From positions 36,988,185 to 37,052,184 of the forward strand of contig NC_059084.1 in the NCBI RefSeq assembly GCF_020497125.1: 64,000 nt of DNA, read 5' to 3'. Numbering within the stretch: the stretch's first letter is position 1; every line of letters begins with the position of its first letter. This DNA comes from Mauremys mutica (lineage: Eukaryota; Chordata; Testudines; Geoemydidae). The notes under the pieces were generated by a model. The model searched no databases and had not been told where the DNA came from. It worked only from the letters and a program-made list of their open reading frames with translations. Shown piece after piece: positions 31,800 through 43,464 of this stretch. The position numbers were made by a program, and so were the translations under genes.

Positions 31800-32560
31800 A
31801 AGCTGTGATGAAGTGGGGATTTTCCCTTGTTATGTTGTATGTGAGCCTATGTGAGTCTTACTGCTTTGCATGAATGCTGTGTGTGCCTCAGTTTCCCTGT
31901 GTATTGCACCAATGTCTAGGTGGTGGGAATGAGGGTGTGTGACTTTTGCAGGGGTTGCTCCAGATGCCTGCAGGGATGCTATGGCCGCCCCTTTGTAACC
32001 TGAGACTCAAGAGGGGAGTGTGACCAGTTGACTATTGGCCCAGGAAGTGAGACAAAGGCCAGAGAATGAGCAACGGCCTGGGCAGGGGCCAGGCAACTGA
32101 AAGGGAGTCAGTCTTGGCTGGCGTGGGGCACAGGGGGAGGACTAGAGGCCTGGCTCTGGGCTCCCCTCCTCCCAGGATGAACTTGGCTGAAAATCACTGA
32201 CTTCTGTGCTTGCAAGTTCTGTTCTACGCTGTGTTCCTGTTGACTAATAAACCTTCTGTTTTACTGGCTGGCTGAGAGTCACATCTGACTGCGGAGTTGG
32301 GGTGCAGGGCCCTCTGCCTTCCCCAGGAGCCCTGCCCAGGTGAACTTGCTGCAGGAAGCACACAGTGTGGAAAAGGATGCAGAATGCTCCGAGGTCAGAC
32401 CCAGGAAGGTCAAAACTGTGTAAGGTTCTTGCCCTGAGACAGTCTGGTCAGAAAGAAGAGGCACCCCCAGAGTCCTGACTGGCTTCGTATGGAATAGGTC
32501 CAGAGCCTGGGACAGAGAGAGCTGGTGCAGCCTCACTAGATGCTGAGGGACTGTGTGACC
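31800..32560 (+). mobile_element. LTR-like repeat with polyadenylation signal
   Basis: It starts TGTGATGAAGTGGGG (about 31803). It contains GCCTCAGTTTCCCTGTG and, near 32245, GACTAATAAACCTTCTG, which has the AATAAA context of an LTR R region. The right boundary is approximate and no target duplication was resolved. Confidence 0.5.
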
Positions 32561-33196
32561 TGTGTGAAGGTCCCAGGGATGACGCGCCTCGCTTTGCCTA
32601 TGGCCCAGATCCGTGTTCAGACACAGAGGGGTCGGGCTGACTGGTAGTCAGGATTCTCCAAAATATCGGCTGTGAAATCCTTTGGGGGGATGACTGTGTC
32701 TCTTTGGGACAGGATCCAGGCCCTGCTCCTGTAATGCCCGAGGATTCGAATTTGAATCCAGAGAACTGAAGTGAGACTGAAGTGGTCCATGAAAATGTAA
32801 ATGATCTGGCTGGCAGTGGAACTCATTGTCCCTACATGCGTTTGCCACCATCTTGCAAGATCTTACAACAGAGAAGATAGTTTTCATCCCACATCCATAC
32901 ATTTCTGCATCACTTCTTCTCATCTAGGCAAAAAGAAATGGGAGAGAGTATTTTATAAACCATTTAAACCCGTTGGTGACACCAGGTCACCCACAATGCA
33001 TGGCACTTTAAAAGCAATAAGATACCACAGCCCATTAGAAGAAAGACAGGAGAAAAGAAATAGAGAAATACATTACCACTCCACCTGTGTCACGCCAATA
33101 GGAAATGGCAACCTAAGTTCACTTGGCCAATTGTCTGCCTCTTGTGACATACTGTACCTCAAAATAGTACCCTTAAACCCCCATATTCACCACTTC
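32561..33196. other. No gene recognised
   Basis: Unique-looking sequence with several short ORFs lacking domains. Confidence 0.4.
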
Positions 33197-33318
33197 AATA
33201 AGAACAGGAGTACTTGTGGCACCTTAGAGACTAACAAATTTATTTCAGCATGAGCTTTCGTGAGCTACAGCTCACTTCTTCGGATTACAGACTAACACGG
33301 CTGCTACTCTGAAACACT
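33197..33318 (-). mobile_element. Penelope-type 3' terminal fragment with inverted tail
   Basis: The plus strand reads AACAGGAGTACTTGTGGCAC up to CTCACTTCTTCGG (the terminus in antisense). It is joined directly to ACAGACTAACACGGCTGC in the sense orientation. On the minus strand 33283-33254 reads CCGAAGA, A, a perfect 6-bp stem with a TGTA loop, then GAAAGC. This resembles a hammerhead ribozyme core. There are no coding parts. Confidence 0.65.
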
Positions 33319-33321
33319 TGG

Positions 33322-34429
33322 ATATGGTTATGATATTTTGTTCAAAGAATACCTTGTAAGGTATCATAGGAAAAGTAATGATTTGCTGAAATTGATTGAT
33401 CTTTCAAAATATGTATAGCATCATCATTGTATATGGAATAATAAGATCTTGCAACATGGTTGTTATTGAAATACGTTGTGAGTCTGGGAGACGCCCACAG
33501 CTAGCTCTCCAGTGGCAACAAAGGAGGTGATCGACACCCCGATGGGCAGTGAGTGACCATCACCGGCCATTGGCCAGTCGGGGAACTGTAAATAAAATAT
33601 TTACAATTTAACAAGAGACAGTTGCTTGAGCTCCATACAATGCAGATTGCTTAATGCCGTGACTCAGCAAGGCCTGGGGACATTTGGTGCTTGACTCCAT
33701 GTTTAAGCCAGTGTTTTTCCAGGCACGTGAACTGATGGTATAAAATAAGGGACAGTGGCATCATGAGATGACCTCGCTCCCCTCCCCCACCTACTCTGAA
33801 GGTAACAAGAAAGTTTGGAAGAAAAAGACTTTAAACTGGGAAGATTGGTCCCAGGCTGAGCAGGGAATTCAGCCTGTGTATTAAGAACTGTGAACTGCTT
33901 GCAATGCCTAGTGGGGTGAGAAAAAAATGCTTGATTCAACTCATACTTAGTGTGATAAAGTTTAGGATTGAGAGGGAGTGTTTACTTTCTATGTCTTATG
34001 TAACCATCTCAGACCTTTTTGCCTACCACTTATAATCACTTAAAATCTATCTTTCTTTTGTTAACAAATTTATTTCAATGTTTAATCTTAACCAGTGAGT
34101 TGATCCTAAGTGATTGGGGAATCTGCTCAGATTACAAGGGCTGCTGTATGTCCACTATACTCTGATGAAGTGGTGATCTAATTAAAGAGTCTGAATTGTT
34201 TGAAAGGATATTGAACAGTGTAAGATGGTACATTTCTGTGGTGCAAGGCTGGGCCAGGGGGAATTTCCTGGTGTCTCCCTGTTTACAGTTCATGAGTGGC
34301 TTGGAGAGAATTCATGCAATTTTTCTGAGTGTGTCTCTGCACATTTTTGGCTGAGTGATAACAGCACCTGGAGGGGTTTCCTGCTTGTCACTATCATAGC
34401 ATTATAAGAGACAGCCCTGGCTGTAGTAT
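33322..34429. mobile_element. LTR-type repeat related to block B
   Basis: The first 280 bases resemble block B (ATACCTTGTAAGGTATCAT). The rest includes GTATAAAATAAGGGACAGTG, a TATA-like context, and a CATTTA/T-rich tail. It looks like an old ERV LTR with internal decay; the ends are uncertain. Confidence 0.4.
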
Positions 34430-34640
34430 TAAGGAGGCACAGCGGTCCCACAAGTTGTACCCCAGGGGTCTGTCACACCTCCTTCAGTTGTCTCTGGTTT
34501 TATACTTAGATTGTAAACTCTTTGAAGCAGGGACCAGCTTTCTGTGCTGTGTTTGCACAGCACATGGCACAATGGGGCCCCAATGCAGGACTGGGGTTCT
34601 GAGGTGTTATCATAATACAAATAATTATTAATAATAAAGT
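34430..34640 (+). repeat. SINE/LINE tail with conserved core-like text
   Basis: TTAGATTGTAAACTCTTTGA followed by GCAGGGACCAGC and GCACATGGCACAATGG resembles the widespread vertebrate MIR/L2-type 3' tail. It ends in an A/T-rich microsatellite (AATAATTATTAATAATAA). Confidence 0.55.
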
Positions 34641-34790
34641 AACTGCCAGACTGGATCAGACTGACAGGTCCACCACTATATTCTGTGTGACGTTGGCCAG
34701 CACCAGATGCATCAGAGGAAAGTAGAAGAAACCCACCATTGGGCTGTTCTAACCCTGGATGGGATTTCCCTGCTAGACACTGACTAGGCT
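34641..34790 (-). mobile_element. CR1-type 3' terminus (minus)
   Basis: GCCAGACTGGATCAGACTGACAG continuing to GGCCAGCACCAGATGC is the antisense of the CR1 tail seen in sense at 45300-45420. Confidence 0.6.
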
Positions 34791-35424
34791 GCTGCACCAG
34801 ACACAAACCCTTGGGTCTCACATGCTCTTGCCTTGCAGGGCTGTGAAGAGCAGAGGCAGGGTCTCTTTGACTCCGAGTCTCCAGGCACATCAGGTGCAGA
34901 CCATGTCTTGGCAGTGGGGACCCTAGAGACCAATCACCCAGGCCTCTCAATGCCAGAGTCTCACTGAAGCTGTGACCCCTCTGGTTTCTTATCTCCCTCT
35001 TTGGGGACAGAGTAAGCAAGTAACATTCAGACTCTTCAAGCGAATTTCCAACACATGCACAACAGAGGTACAGAATGATAGAGAAACAACAAAACCTGCA
35101 AGCAAACCCCTCCCTCCTCTGTCCTCACCCCTCTGAGACACCTCTGAGGTTTGGACCGTCCTTACAGGGGTCCCTGGTCCTTCCTGAAGCCCTCTCCCCC
35201 TACTCAGCCTTCAGGGTCTTCTCAGGGTCTTTCTCTCCTTCCTCCTTAGTTTGTTCATGGCTGGTGGTCAAGATGTTCTGCTCCTCAGAGAGCAAAACCC
35301 TTTTTAACAGCAGCTCCCAACATTTCTGTCTTTGTTCCTTTTTTTGCGCTGGGGATTTTCCCTTGTTCCAACCACTTCCCATCCTGCAAACAACCTTGGG
35401 ATCACCAGCTTGCTTTAGCTTTTA
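34791..35424. other. No gene recognised
   Basis: C/T-rich stretch (35090-35260) and mixed sequence. It may be LTR-derived, but no ends were found. Confidence 0.35.
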
Positions 35425-36060
35425 TCTTCATGGATTCCAAGGAAAGAAGGGACCATTGTGATCATGCAGTGTGACCTCCTGTATTGCAAAGGCCAGAGAA
35501 CTGCCCTGAAATAACTCCTAGAGCAGATCCTTTAGAAAAACATCCAATTTGATTTTAGAATTGACAGTGCTGCAGGATCCACCATGACCCTTGATAAATT
35601 GTTCCAGTGATAAATTACACTCACTCTCAGAAATGTATGCCTTATTTGCCATACATATGCCCATTGTCAAATATTTGTTCCCCATGTAGGTACTCATAAT
35701 TAGTGATCAAGTCACCCTTCAAACTTCTTGTTAAGCTAAATAAATTGAGCTCCTTAAGTCTATCACTATAAGGCATATTTTCTAATCTTTTAATCATTTG
35801 TGTGGTTCTACTCTGAACCCTCTCCAATTGATCAACATCCCTCTAGAACTGTGGATACCAGAACCGGACACAGGATTCCAACAGTGGTCTCACCAGTGTC
35901 ATACACAGAGGTGAAATAACCTCTTCTTCTTATCCTGAGGAGTTCCCTCTTTATGCATCTTAGAATCACAATGGCCCTTTTGGCCACAGTGTCACACTAG
36001 GAGCACATGTTCAGCTGATTATCCACCACGAAATGTCTATGCTCCGTAGAATGACCATTG
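35425..36060 (-). mobile_element. CR1 LINE 3' fragment (minus)
   Basis: The minus frame at 35642-35827 reads MERVQSRTTQMIKRLENM, then LKELNLFSL, the C-terminus of CR1 ORF2. The 3' UTR extends left to 35425. Stops in other parts show it is dead. Confidence 0.85.
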
Positions 36061-36139
36061 CTCTACCAGGGCAGAATCATTAGGTGCTAATGACTTTTGC
36101 TTGTCCTGCTTCCTGACAGAGAATGAGAAGTACGTGACC

Positions 36140-36435
36140 AGTACTTGCTAGCAAGTGGCTGATGCAATGCCCAATGTGGGTTGCATTTGTACGTACAGTT
36201 CATACAGCAAGAATTCATTAGGTTTACATAGGAAGATGAGGTGGGTGAGGAAATATCTTTTACTGGAACAACTTCTGTTGGTGAGCGAGACATGCTTCTT
36301 CTTCTTCAACCTGGAGAAGAGCTCTGTAAGCTCGAAAGCACATCTCTCACACCAACAAAAGTTGGTCCAGTAAAAGATGTTACTTCTCCCACCTTGTCTC
36401 TCAAACATCCTGGGACTGAAATGGCTACAGTAGCA
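36140..36435 (+). mobile_element. Penelope-type palindromic terminus, second family
   Basis: Two arms, around 36238-36300 and 36338-36400, are inverted copies sharing TCTTTTACTGG and CTTCTGTTGGTGAG text. The right arm reads CTGGAGA (36311-36317), A, a GAGCT/AGCTC stem, then GAAAGC (36334-36339). It ends in CCTGGGACTGAAATGGCTAC, comparable to the ACTAACACGGCTGC tail of the other family. The first arm has lost part of its core. No coding region is present. Confidence 0.55.
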
Positions 36436-36579
36436 TGGCATCCAACATATCGTTTACATAGACAGATTCCACAAACTGTCACCTGGGAAATTATTTAATA
36501 ACTTTCCCCTAGTCGGAATTTTCTGACTGTTAGAGACTCTTTTATGGACTGAAGCAGGGTAGTGGGCTGGAGATTAGAT

Positions 36580-36995
36580 TAATATATTTCAAGGCTACAA
36601 GGACCATATTGATGCTTTATTCTGATCTCCTACATAAGACAGACCAGAGATACTCGTCCAGTGATTCTACATCAAGCCCAAAGCTTCTGGCTGAGCCTGA
36701 GAATAGTTTATACAAAGATATCAAGTGTTGATCTAAAGACTTCACGTAATGCAGAATCCCCATGTTCCTTGGCAAGTTGTTCCTGTTAAAAAGGTGCCTT
36801 CTTTCTACCTGGAATTTATCTAGTTTTATCTCCCAGCCATTGGATCTCACTCTCTGCATTTGTGAGTCCTCAACTACCAGAAATCTCCTCATGTAGCTAC
36901 TTATAGATGGTGATCAAATTCCCTCTCAACCTTTTCTTTGTTAAGCCAAAAGAACAGAACAAGCTGTTCCTTAAATATCTAGCTATAATGTGTAC
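36580..36995 (-). mobile_element. LINE (CR1-type) 3' fragment (minus)
   Basis: Antisense text such as CAAATTCCCTCTCAACCTTT and TTGTTCCTGTTAAAAAGGTG is typical of a CR1 3' UTR. It is old and truncated. Confidence 0.6.
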
Positions 36996-37513
36996 AAAGA
37001 AATCTAGGAGGAACTGCACTCGAGGGAACAAATGCCGGAAGTCTCAGGCTGCCACTAGCAAAATGTCCTTGGAGTTTCTGACTGGTACAGATGACAATTT
37101 TCTAAAAGAGAAAGTATCACACTCTGTGCATGATAATTCTATATTCAACATACATATTCTGATGAATAGAAATGAAGTTGGTAACCAAACTAAAAGAAAA
37201 GATCTGCAGTTTGATGCAGATAACCTACATCTAGGTTAGGAAGATAGCTGCTCGGGAAATGTATGTTTGTTCCATGCCAAATTTCAAATTTTCAGCTAAA
37301 AATGAATGTCACAAAACACAAAGGAAAGACTCACTTCTCCAGAAATGATCATACAGACCTGCTTGTGCACACTCAGAGCTGTGTCAGTTCCCCTCAGACC
37401 TGACCCACAGCCTGTTGGTATCCTAGCCCCAGGCCCCAACCCTCAGCATGTCAATGCGCCTCAGTCCTCACCTGATGCTACTCTACCCTGTCTGCTGGAA
37501 GCAACCATGCTAC
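36996..37513. other. No gene recognised
   Basis: AT-rich sequence with short non-conserved ORFs between a LINE fragment and the Harbinger element. Confidence 0.4.
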
Positions 37514-37933
37514 TTAGGCCTGGTCTACACTAGGAGTTTATGTCGAATTTAGCAGCGTTAATTCGACTTAACCGTGCACCCGTCCACACCAGGAAGCCAT
37601 TTAATTGGACATAGAGGGCTCTTTAGTTCGAATTCTGTACTCCTCCCCGATGAGGGGAGTAGCGCTAAATTCGACATGGCTATGTCGAATTAGCCTATGT
37701 GTGGACGGAAATCGACCTTAGTAGCTCCGGGAGCTATCCCACAGTGCACCACCCTGTTGACGCTCTGGATAGCAGTCCGAGCTTGGATGTTCTGACCAGC
37801 CACACAGGAAAAGCCCCAGGAAAATTTGAATTCCTTTTCCTGTCTGGCCAGTTTGAATCTCATTTCCTGTTTGGACATCGTGGCGAGCTCAGCAGCATCG
37901 GCAACAATGCACAGCTCTCCAGCAGAGGATTCC

Positions 37934-39673
37934 ATGCAATCTCAGAGTAGAAAGAGGGCCCCAGCATGGACTGACCGGGAAGTCTTGGATCTGATCGCTG
38001 TGTGGGGCGATGAGTCTGTGCTTTCGGAGCTGTGCTTCAAAAAACGGAATGCAAAGACCTACGAGAAGGTCTCCAAAGCCATGAGAGACAGAGGATACAG
38101 CCGGGATACAACGCAGTGCCGCGTGAAAATCAAGGACCTGAGACAAGGCTACCAAAAAATCAAAGCGGCAAACAGACGCTCCAGAGCCCAGCCCCAGACA
38201 TGCCGCTTCTACGAGGCACTGCATGCCATTCTCGGTGAGTCTGCCACAACTGCCCCACCAGTGTCCGTGGACTCCGACGATGGGATAGTGTCGACAGCCA
38301 GTTCCTCGGCGATGTTCGCGGATGGGGAAGATGAGGAGGAGGAGACAGTCGACAGTGCTTACAACGCTGGTTTCCCCGACAGCCAGGATCTCTTCATCAC
38401 CCTCACGGAGATCCCCTACCAACCCTCCCCGGCCATTAACCCGGACCCTGAATCAGGGGAAGGATCAGTCGGTAAGTGCTTTAAACATGTAAACTTTTAT
38501 TATTAATGTAACAGGAATCTGAACTATGTGAAAAGGAGGTCTATATATATGGGGATAGAACAGAAATCCTCCTGGGAGATCTCCACGAAGCTCTCCTGGA
38601 GGTAATCGAAAAGCCTCCGTATGAGGTTCCTGGGGAGAGCTGCCTTATTGGGTGCTCCGTGGTAGCACACTTTTCCGTGCCAGGCTATCCTCAGGTACTC
38701 TGGGAGCATTGCCTCCACGAGCATGGCAGCATAGGCCCCCGTTTTGAGCAGGCTTTCACGCAGCATGCGCTTTCTATCTCCTTCAGTGACCCTCCTCAGG
38801 GTGATCTCGCTCGGCGACTCCTGCATCTAATTAGGGGAATTAATGTACTGTTCGTATTGGGAATGCTTGACTGTTCCTTTGCATGACAATAAGCCTCCGT
38901 TTAGAGCCACGTGGTGGAGGCTGCAGAGGGGCAGCATACAGGGATCTTTCCCAGGGAACAGCCACGAGGAGGTGGAACAGGGGCAGAGTTTATGCTTTCT
39001 GGATTGCCTGCAGCAAGAGGACAGTGCCATACATTCAGTTTTAAGCAACCTAAAGTCTATGGCTTACCATGCCTGCCTGCTGCACTGATTCTGCTGTCCT
39101 GCCCCGCTTGTCTGCTCTCCAGTGCAAAACCCCAGGTAATGAAAGCGAAAGCCAAAAATTCGAAACTTGTCCTGAGTCAGTGCTCATGAGATAGGTGCTG
39201 TGCATGGTCTTGTTCACAGAGAGTGACCAGACTATGTTCATAGTTCGCAAAAATGTATCTTTGCAAGGAATTCACTCCCTTTTTCCCATCACACAGCTTC
39301 GACTGTCTCCAGACCTGCCCCAGCATCCCCCTCACAGAGGCTGGCACAGATTAGGCGGCGAAAGAAAAAGACACGGGACGAGATGTTCGCTGAACTTATG
39401 GGCTGCTCCCGAGATGAGGCGGCCCAGCAGAGCCAGTGGAGGGAGAACCTCTCTCAGTACCAGCGCTCACAGAGCGAACGGGAGGAGAGGTGGTGCGAGG
39501 AAGACAAGCAGGCGACTCAAACGCTGCTTGGACTAATGAGGGAGCAAACGGACATGCTCCGGCGCCTTGTGGATGTTCTGCAGGACCGCAGGCAGGAGGA
39601 CAGAGCCCCCGTGCAGTGTATCTGCAACCGCCCTCCCTGCCACAAAGTCCCATACCCCCCTCACCCAAAATAA
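37934..39673 (+). CDS. Harbinger Myb/SANT DNA-binding protein, two exons
   Basis: Exon 1 runs from ATG 37934 to 38471. Its donor GTAAGT at 38472 pairs with the acceptor CACACAG ending at 39296. The phase works out exactly, with GCT split G|CT. Exon 2 is 39297-39673, ending TAA, giving 304 residues with no internal stop. Residues 1-90 form a Myb/SANT-like trihelix (APAWTDREVLDLIAVWGDE, YEKVSKAMRDRGY, CRVKIKDLRQGYQKI). An acidic linker (EDEEEET) follows. Exon 2 has a basic RRRKKKTRDEMF motif and a helical Glu/Gln/Arg-rich tail that probably oligomerises or contacts the transposase. Family knowledge: this protein assists transposase nuclear import and end binding. An AATAAA overlaps the stop. 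The start at 37934 suits the domain better than the upstream in-frame Met at 37826. Confidence 0.82.
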
Positions 39674-41386
39674 AAAGAAGGAGGGGGGCCAGGGGCCGTG
39701 AAAACTGTCACTCCACCCCAGCAGAGTGCTCAATTACCCAAAAGCTCTCATTCCCTAAATATTGAGAAGTCCTTCCCTTCCTGACTCACCCAAGCCCGAA
39801 TCCCAGTTTCATCCCCTAACTGTCTAGTTGATTATTAAAAATACTTTGCTGTTAATTACTGTTTCTGTCATGTTTTTGTACAGAAGACTGTGTTTGAAGG
39901 GGGGTGGCGTGGGAAGGGGGTTGGTAATTGCCTAGGACAGTCACATTTACCAGGGTACAGACATGGGGGTGGGATCAGCAGCAGTTCACACACACAGTGC
40001 AGTCAGTAGGCACCCTGGTCGGTATGGGAGGTGGTTTCCATGTTCTGTGTGGGTGGGGGGTACGTGACTTTGTAGCCGGGGAGGGCGGTTACAGATCTTA
40101 TGCAGCGGTCCTTGTCCTGGACCACAGAGCCACGCAGCAGGGGAATCTGTAACCGTCCTCCCCCGCCACAAGGTTACATAGCCCCTGCACACAGAGTCCC
40201 AAAAAGGAGGGATGGCAGGCTCCGTTGAGACAACCAGTCCGGCACTGCGGACCGCTCTAGGAGCAGGAGCCTGTCATTCCTTGAGTTTAGAGGCAGTCTT
40301 TACATCACTACACACCCTACCCAGCACAGTCTGCGTCCCAGTTTCAACCCTTTAACGCAAAGTCATTAATAAAGAAACCTTTGTTAAATAACAATGGAAC
40401 ATGTATTTTATTTTTACATGTGTGTTGGAAGGGGGGAAATGGTGTGAACGGGGTATGTAACTGCAGAGGATAGTCAACAGTAACTGGGTAAAGAAACAGG
40501 GGCAGGTTCAGCTTCTCTGTAAAGAAACTGAACAGTCACAGGTCACGCTGCTCGCTGAGGAACCTAGCTTTCAAAGCCTCCCGGATGCATAGCGCTTCCC
40601 GCTGGGCTCTTCTAATCGCACGGCTGTCTGGCTGAGCGTAATCAGCAGCCAGGCGATTTGCCTCAACCTCCCATCCCGCCATAAAGGTCTCCCCCTTGCT
40701 CTCACAGAGATTGTGGAGCACACAGCAAGCTGCAATAACAATGGGGATATTGGTTTCGCTGAGATCCGAGCGAGTCAGTAAGCTTCGCCATCTCCCCTTG
40801 AGACGCCCGAAAGCACACTCCACCACCATTCTGCACTTGCTCAGCCGGTAGTTGAAGAGTTCCTTGTCACTGTCCAGGGCGCCTGTATAGGGCTTCATGA
40901 GCCAGGACATTAGCGGGTAGGCTGGGTCCCCGAGGATCACTGTAGGCAACTGCACATCCCCAACAGTTATTTTGTGGTCCGGGAAGAAACTACCTTTCTG
41001 CAGGCGTCTAAACAGACCAGAGTTCCTGAAAACACGCGCGTCATGAACCTTGCCCGGCCACCCGACGTTGATGTTGGTAAAGCGTCCCCTATGGTCCGCC
41101 AGTGCTTGCAGCACCATTGAAAAGTAGCCCTTTCGGTTAATATACTGGCTGGCCTGGTGGGCCAGTCCCAGGATAGGGATGTGAGTTCCATCTATAGCCC
41201 AACCGCAGTTTGGGAATCCCATCGTGGCGAAGCCATCTATGACGACCTGGACATTTCCCAGGGTCACTACCTTTGAAAGCAGTAGCTCAATGATTGCGTG
41301 GGCTACTTGCATCACAGCAATCCCCACGGTAGATTCGCTACTGACCGGTAGCTGTCTGGCGTTGCGAGTTTCCAGAGGGCTATGGC

Positions 41387-42673
41387 CAGTGATGAGCTGC
41401 CAAAATATAACAACCGGTTCCCTCCTCCCCCCCCCGTGGGGGGGTCATGCCCCATCCAACCCCTCATGTTCCTTGACACCCCCCCCCAGGACTCCGACCC
41501 ATCCCCCCCTTCCCTGTCCCCTGACTGCCCCTTGCCACCCACCCAACCCCACCTCTCATTCTCAATGGCCCCCCAGGACCTCTACCCAATCCAACCACCC
41601 CTTCTCTCTATTCCTGAGTGCCCCCACCACCTCATCCAACCCTGCTCTTTCCTGATTGCTCCCCGGGACCCTTGCCCCCATTCATTCACCCTGTTCTCTG
41701 CCCTCTAACTGCCCTGACCCCTATCCACCCCCCCACAACCCACCCCGTCCCTGCCCCCTTACCACACTGCCTGGGGCTGGGACCGGGTCCACTCCGCCAG
41801 GACCACGACCGGCGCCGCGGGGCCCAACTCCCCGAGCCCGGTGGGACCAGAGCAGGCACCGCTCGGCCAGAACCGAAGGGCCTGACTCCCCGGGCCGGCA
41901 CCGGGGCCAGAGCCGCTCGGCCGGAACCGCGGGGCCCCACTCCCCAGGCCGGGCCGGGGCCGAGCCGCTCGGCCGGTACTGCGGGACCCGACTCCCCGGG
42001 CCGGGCCGGGCCGCGGCCGAGCCACGTGGCCGGAGCCGCGGGACCCGACTCTCCGGGCCGGGCCGGGCCGGGCCGGGGCCGCTCGGCCGGCAGTGGGGCC
42101 TGACTCCCCGGACCGGCACCGGGGCCAGAGCCGCTCGGCCGGAACCATGGGACCCGACGCCCCGGGCCGGGTCGGGCTGGAGCCGCTCAGCCGGCAGTGG
42201 GGCCGGAGCCGTGGGGCCCAACTCCCCGGGCCAGCACCGGAGCCGGGGCCACGGGTCCCGAGCTGGGCCGTGTCGGAGCCGCTCAGCCGGGACCAGACCG
42301 AGCTGGGGGTGCTTGGCCGGGACCGGGCTGGGGAGCTTGGCCGGGGCCAGGGGGAGCCGCTCAAAGTGGAGCTGGACTGGGCCACGCGCACCGTCTGCCC
42401 CGCCCGGCTTACCTGCCTGCTCCTCGTTTCAGGCTTCCCGCGAACATCTGATGCGTGGGAAGCAGGGGAGGGGGAGGAGAAGGAGGGCAGAGCGTTCAGG
42501 GGAGAGGGGGAGGTGAGCTGGGGCTGCGGGCCGGGTGGACAGCTGCCCGAGCTTTGTTAAATTTAAAAACTTTTTAGAACCTGGTTGTCCTGGAACAACT
42601 GGTTCTAAAAAGGCTTCTAAATTTAACAACCGGTTCGCGCGAACCACTGCAAACCGGCTGGAGCTCACCACTG
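41387..42673. mobile_element. Non-autonomous hAT inside the Harbinger transposase
   Basis: Perfect 8-bp duplication GCTATGGC (41379-41386 and 42674-42681). Ends CAGTGATGAGCT and, in reverse complement, CAGTGGTGAGCT. The left third is C-rich (CCCCATCCAACCCC-type units) and the centre is a very GC-rich array. Both ends carry an AACAACCGGTTC box, one adjacent to each terminus. No transposase. Confidence 0.9.
41800..42340. repeat. GC-rich minisatellite in the hAT
   Basis: Imperfect tandem units of roughly 30-60 bases built around GAGCCGCTCGGCCGG and GGACCCGACTCCCCGGGCC. All long ORFs here (Pro/Arg/Gly-rich on both strands) are compositional. Confidence 0.8.
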
Positions 42674-43464
42674 GCTATGGCCACTCGATTCTGCACAGTC
42701 AGGGCTGCTCGCATCCGGGTGTCCTTGCGCTTCAGGGCAGGGGACAGCAAGTCACAGAGTTCAAGGAAAGTGCCCTTACGCATCCTGAAGTTTCGCAGCC
42801 ACTGTGATTCATCCCAGACCTGCAGCACTATACGATCCCACCAGTCCGTGCTTGTTTCCCGGGCCCAGAATCGCCGTTCCACAGCATGAACATGATCCAT
42901 TGCCACCATGATCTCCGTGGCGCTGGATCCCGTGCTTTCTGAGAGGTCTGTGCCACTCTCAGACTTCATGTCCTCACCGTGCTGCCGGAGCCTCCTTGGA
43001 CGATTTCTCAGCAGCTGACTGTGGAAGAGGTGGACGATAAGGTGTGAGGAGTTGACAACGTCCTTAACTGCAGTGGGCTCCATGCTCGCAGTGCTGTGGC
43101 GTCCGCGCTGTCACTGACCAGAAAAGTGCGTGAACTGATTGCCCGCCGGCGCTTTCAGGGAGGGAGGGCGGGAGTGACGGTTGAATGATGACAGTTACCC
43201 AAAACCACCCTCGACACATTTTTTCCCCCAGCAGGCATTGGGGGCTCTACCCAGCATTCCAATGGGCAGCGGGGACTGCGGGAACTGTGGGATAGCTGCC
43301 CACAGTGCACCGCTTCCAGTGTCAACGCTTGCCCCGTTAATGTGGACTCACAAAGTCGAATTAGTGTCCTTAGTGTGGATACACAAATTCGACTTTGTAA
43401 GGTCGATTCCACAAATTCGACTTAAGTTGAATCGAACTACTCTGGTAGTGTAGACATACCCTTA

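Larger units (their letters stand above)
40536..43083 (-). pseudogene. Harbinger DDE transposase, disrupted
   Basis: The N-terminal part (43083-42682) includes a helical region (ESQWLRNFRMRKGTFLELCD). A hAT insertion follows. The catalytic part continues to the stop at 40536-40538 with DDE_4-type motifs: GWAIDGTHIPI, NVGWPGKVHDARVF, ILGDPAYPLMSW and VVECAFGRLKGRW. All acidic residues expected from the family are visible. Besides the hAT, about 20 bases are missing near 41333-41342 (SYRSV is followed closely by ESTVGIAV), shifting the frame. The enzyme is therefore dead although the rest is well preserved. It shares the element with the Myb/SANT gene on the other strand. Confidence 0.87.
37517..43461. 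mobile_element. PIF/Harbinger DNA transposon, near complete
   Basis: It is bounded by the TTA duplications at 37514-37516 and 43462-43464. Terminal repeats are GGCCTGGTCTACACTA on the left and, in reverse complement, GGGTATGTCTACACTA on the right. The subterminal regions are rich in TTCGAC/GTCGAA motifs. It encodes two divergent genes, as Harbinger elements do: a Myb/SANT DNA-binding protein on plus and a DDE transposase on minus. A hAT element of 1287 bp with an 8-bp duplication lies in the transposase, so the Harbinger itself is about 4.65 kb. Confidence 0.92.

Noticed and set aside
38843..39189. Short ORFs in the Harbinger intron
   Set aside because: They lie within the intron defined by matching donor, acceptor and phase, and have no domain.
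41618..42516. 286-codon and other long ORFs in the GC-rich array
   Set aside because: Produced by tandem units without stops, inside a non-autonomous hAT.
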